From positions 1 through 5,146 of the forward strand of contig JAWOGN010000370.1 in assembly GCA_046496815.1 (NCBI GenBank): DNA of 5,146 bases. The letters are read 5' to 3'. Source of the stretch: JAWOGN01 sp046496815 (GTDB lineage Bacteria > Desulfobacterota > DSM-4660 > Desulfatiglandales > Desulfatiglandaceae). A program made the translations under genes and the position numbers. How positions within the stretch are numbered: position 1 is the first letter of the stretch; every line of letters starts with the position of its first letter. Positions 5,112 to 5,146 of this stretch are shown here, one piece after another. The notes beneath the pieces are model-generated. The model was given only the letters and a program-made list of their open reading frames with translations, was not told where the DNA came from and searched no databases.

Positions 5112-5146
5112 ATTTAATCACCAATTTCACTTCGTTCATTTCTGAT

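Larger units (their letters stand above)
3985..5146. other. Long repeat-rich intergenic region without a convincing gene
   Basis: No open frame here has both a plausible ribosome binding site and recognisable protein character. The longer frames (for example 4382-4795 on the plus strand and 4429-4614 or 4532-4762 on the minus strand) are open because they run across two copies of one hairpin repeat, which yields the same short peptide in each. The region contains short tandem repeats, hairpins, an exact 29-bp duplication and smaller inverted repeats listed separately. At the right edge the minus strand has a short open end, SEMNEVKLVIKFKH then TAA (5104-5106 region and outward), which could be the tail of a gene beyond the window, but 14 residues are too few to call. 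Confidence 0.7.

Overview
The window looks like chromosomal DNA of an anaerobic, probably sulfate-reducing member of the Desulfobacterota (former Deltaproteobacteria). The evidence is a periplasmic tetraheme cytochrome of the c3 type, a QueG-like iron-sulfur protein, a NifA-type sigma-54 activator, a DUF2156 protein, and intergenic DNA full of short dispersed repeats. The taxonomic call is an inference; there is no rRNA or marker gene in the window.

Every supported gene is on the minus strand, so transcription runs from right to left. In that order they are: a DUF2156 (GNAT-like fold) protein (3984-3079); a broken SCP2-like fragment (about 3077-2931); a QueG/COG1600-like Fe-S protein (2872-1982); a 188-bp MITE-like palindromic element (1765-1952); a 55-residue Cys/Trp-rich protein (1728-1561); a secreted tetraheme cytochrome c3 (1447-1028); and a NifA-like regulator (start 919) that leaves through the left edge. 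It is cut just after its Walker B motif.

The right-hand quarter (3985-5146) has no convincing gene. It holds GGTTCA-type short tandem repeats, two nearly identical 38-nt hairpins, two exact 29-bp direct repeats, two copies of a GGGGGACG-type 15-mer and several smaller inverted repeats. This resembles a landing zone for REP-like or RAYT-associated sequences next to the DUF2156 promoter region.

The genes share a strand and most have good ribosome binding sites, but the gaps and the inserted element argue against one tight operon. A redox theme (c3 cytochrome, Fe-S protein, possibly the Cys-rich small protein) sits beside a nitrogen-type regulator, but no direct functional link is visible. The most unusual items are the MITE-like element with its TTTA direct flanks, the undescribed-looking 55-residue protein, the SCP2 remnant abutting the DUF2156 stop codon, and the paired hairpins with an apparent pairing-restoring difference. 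I did not find a clear new multi-gene defence or mobile system.
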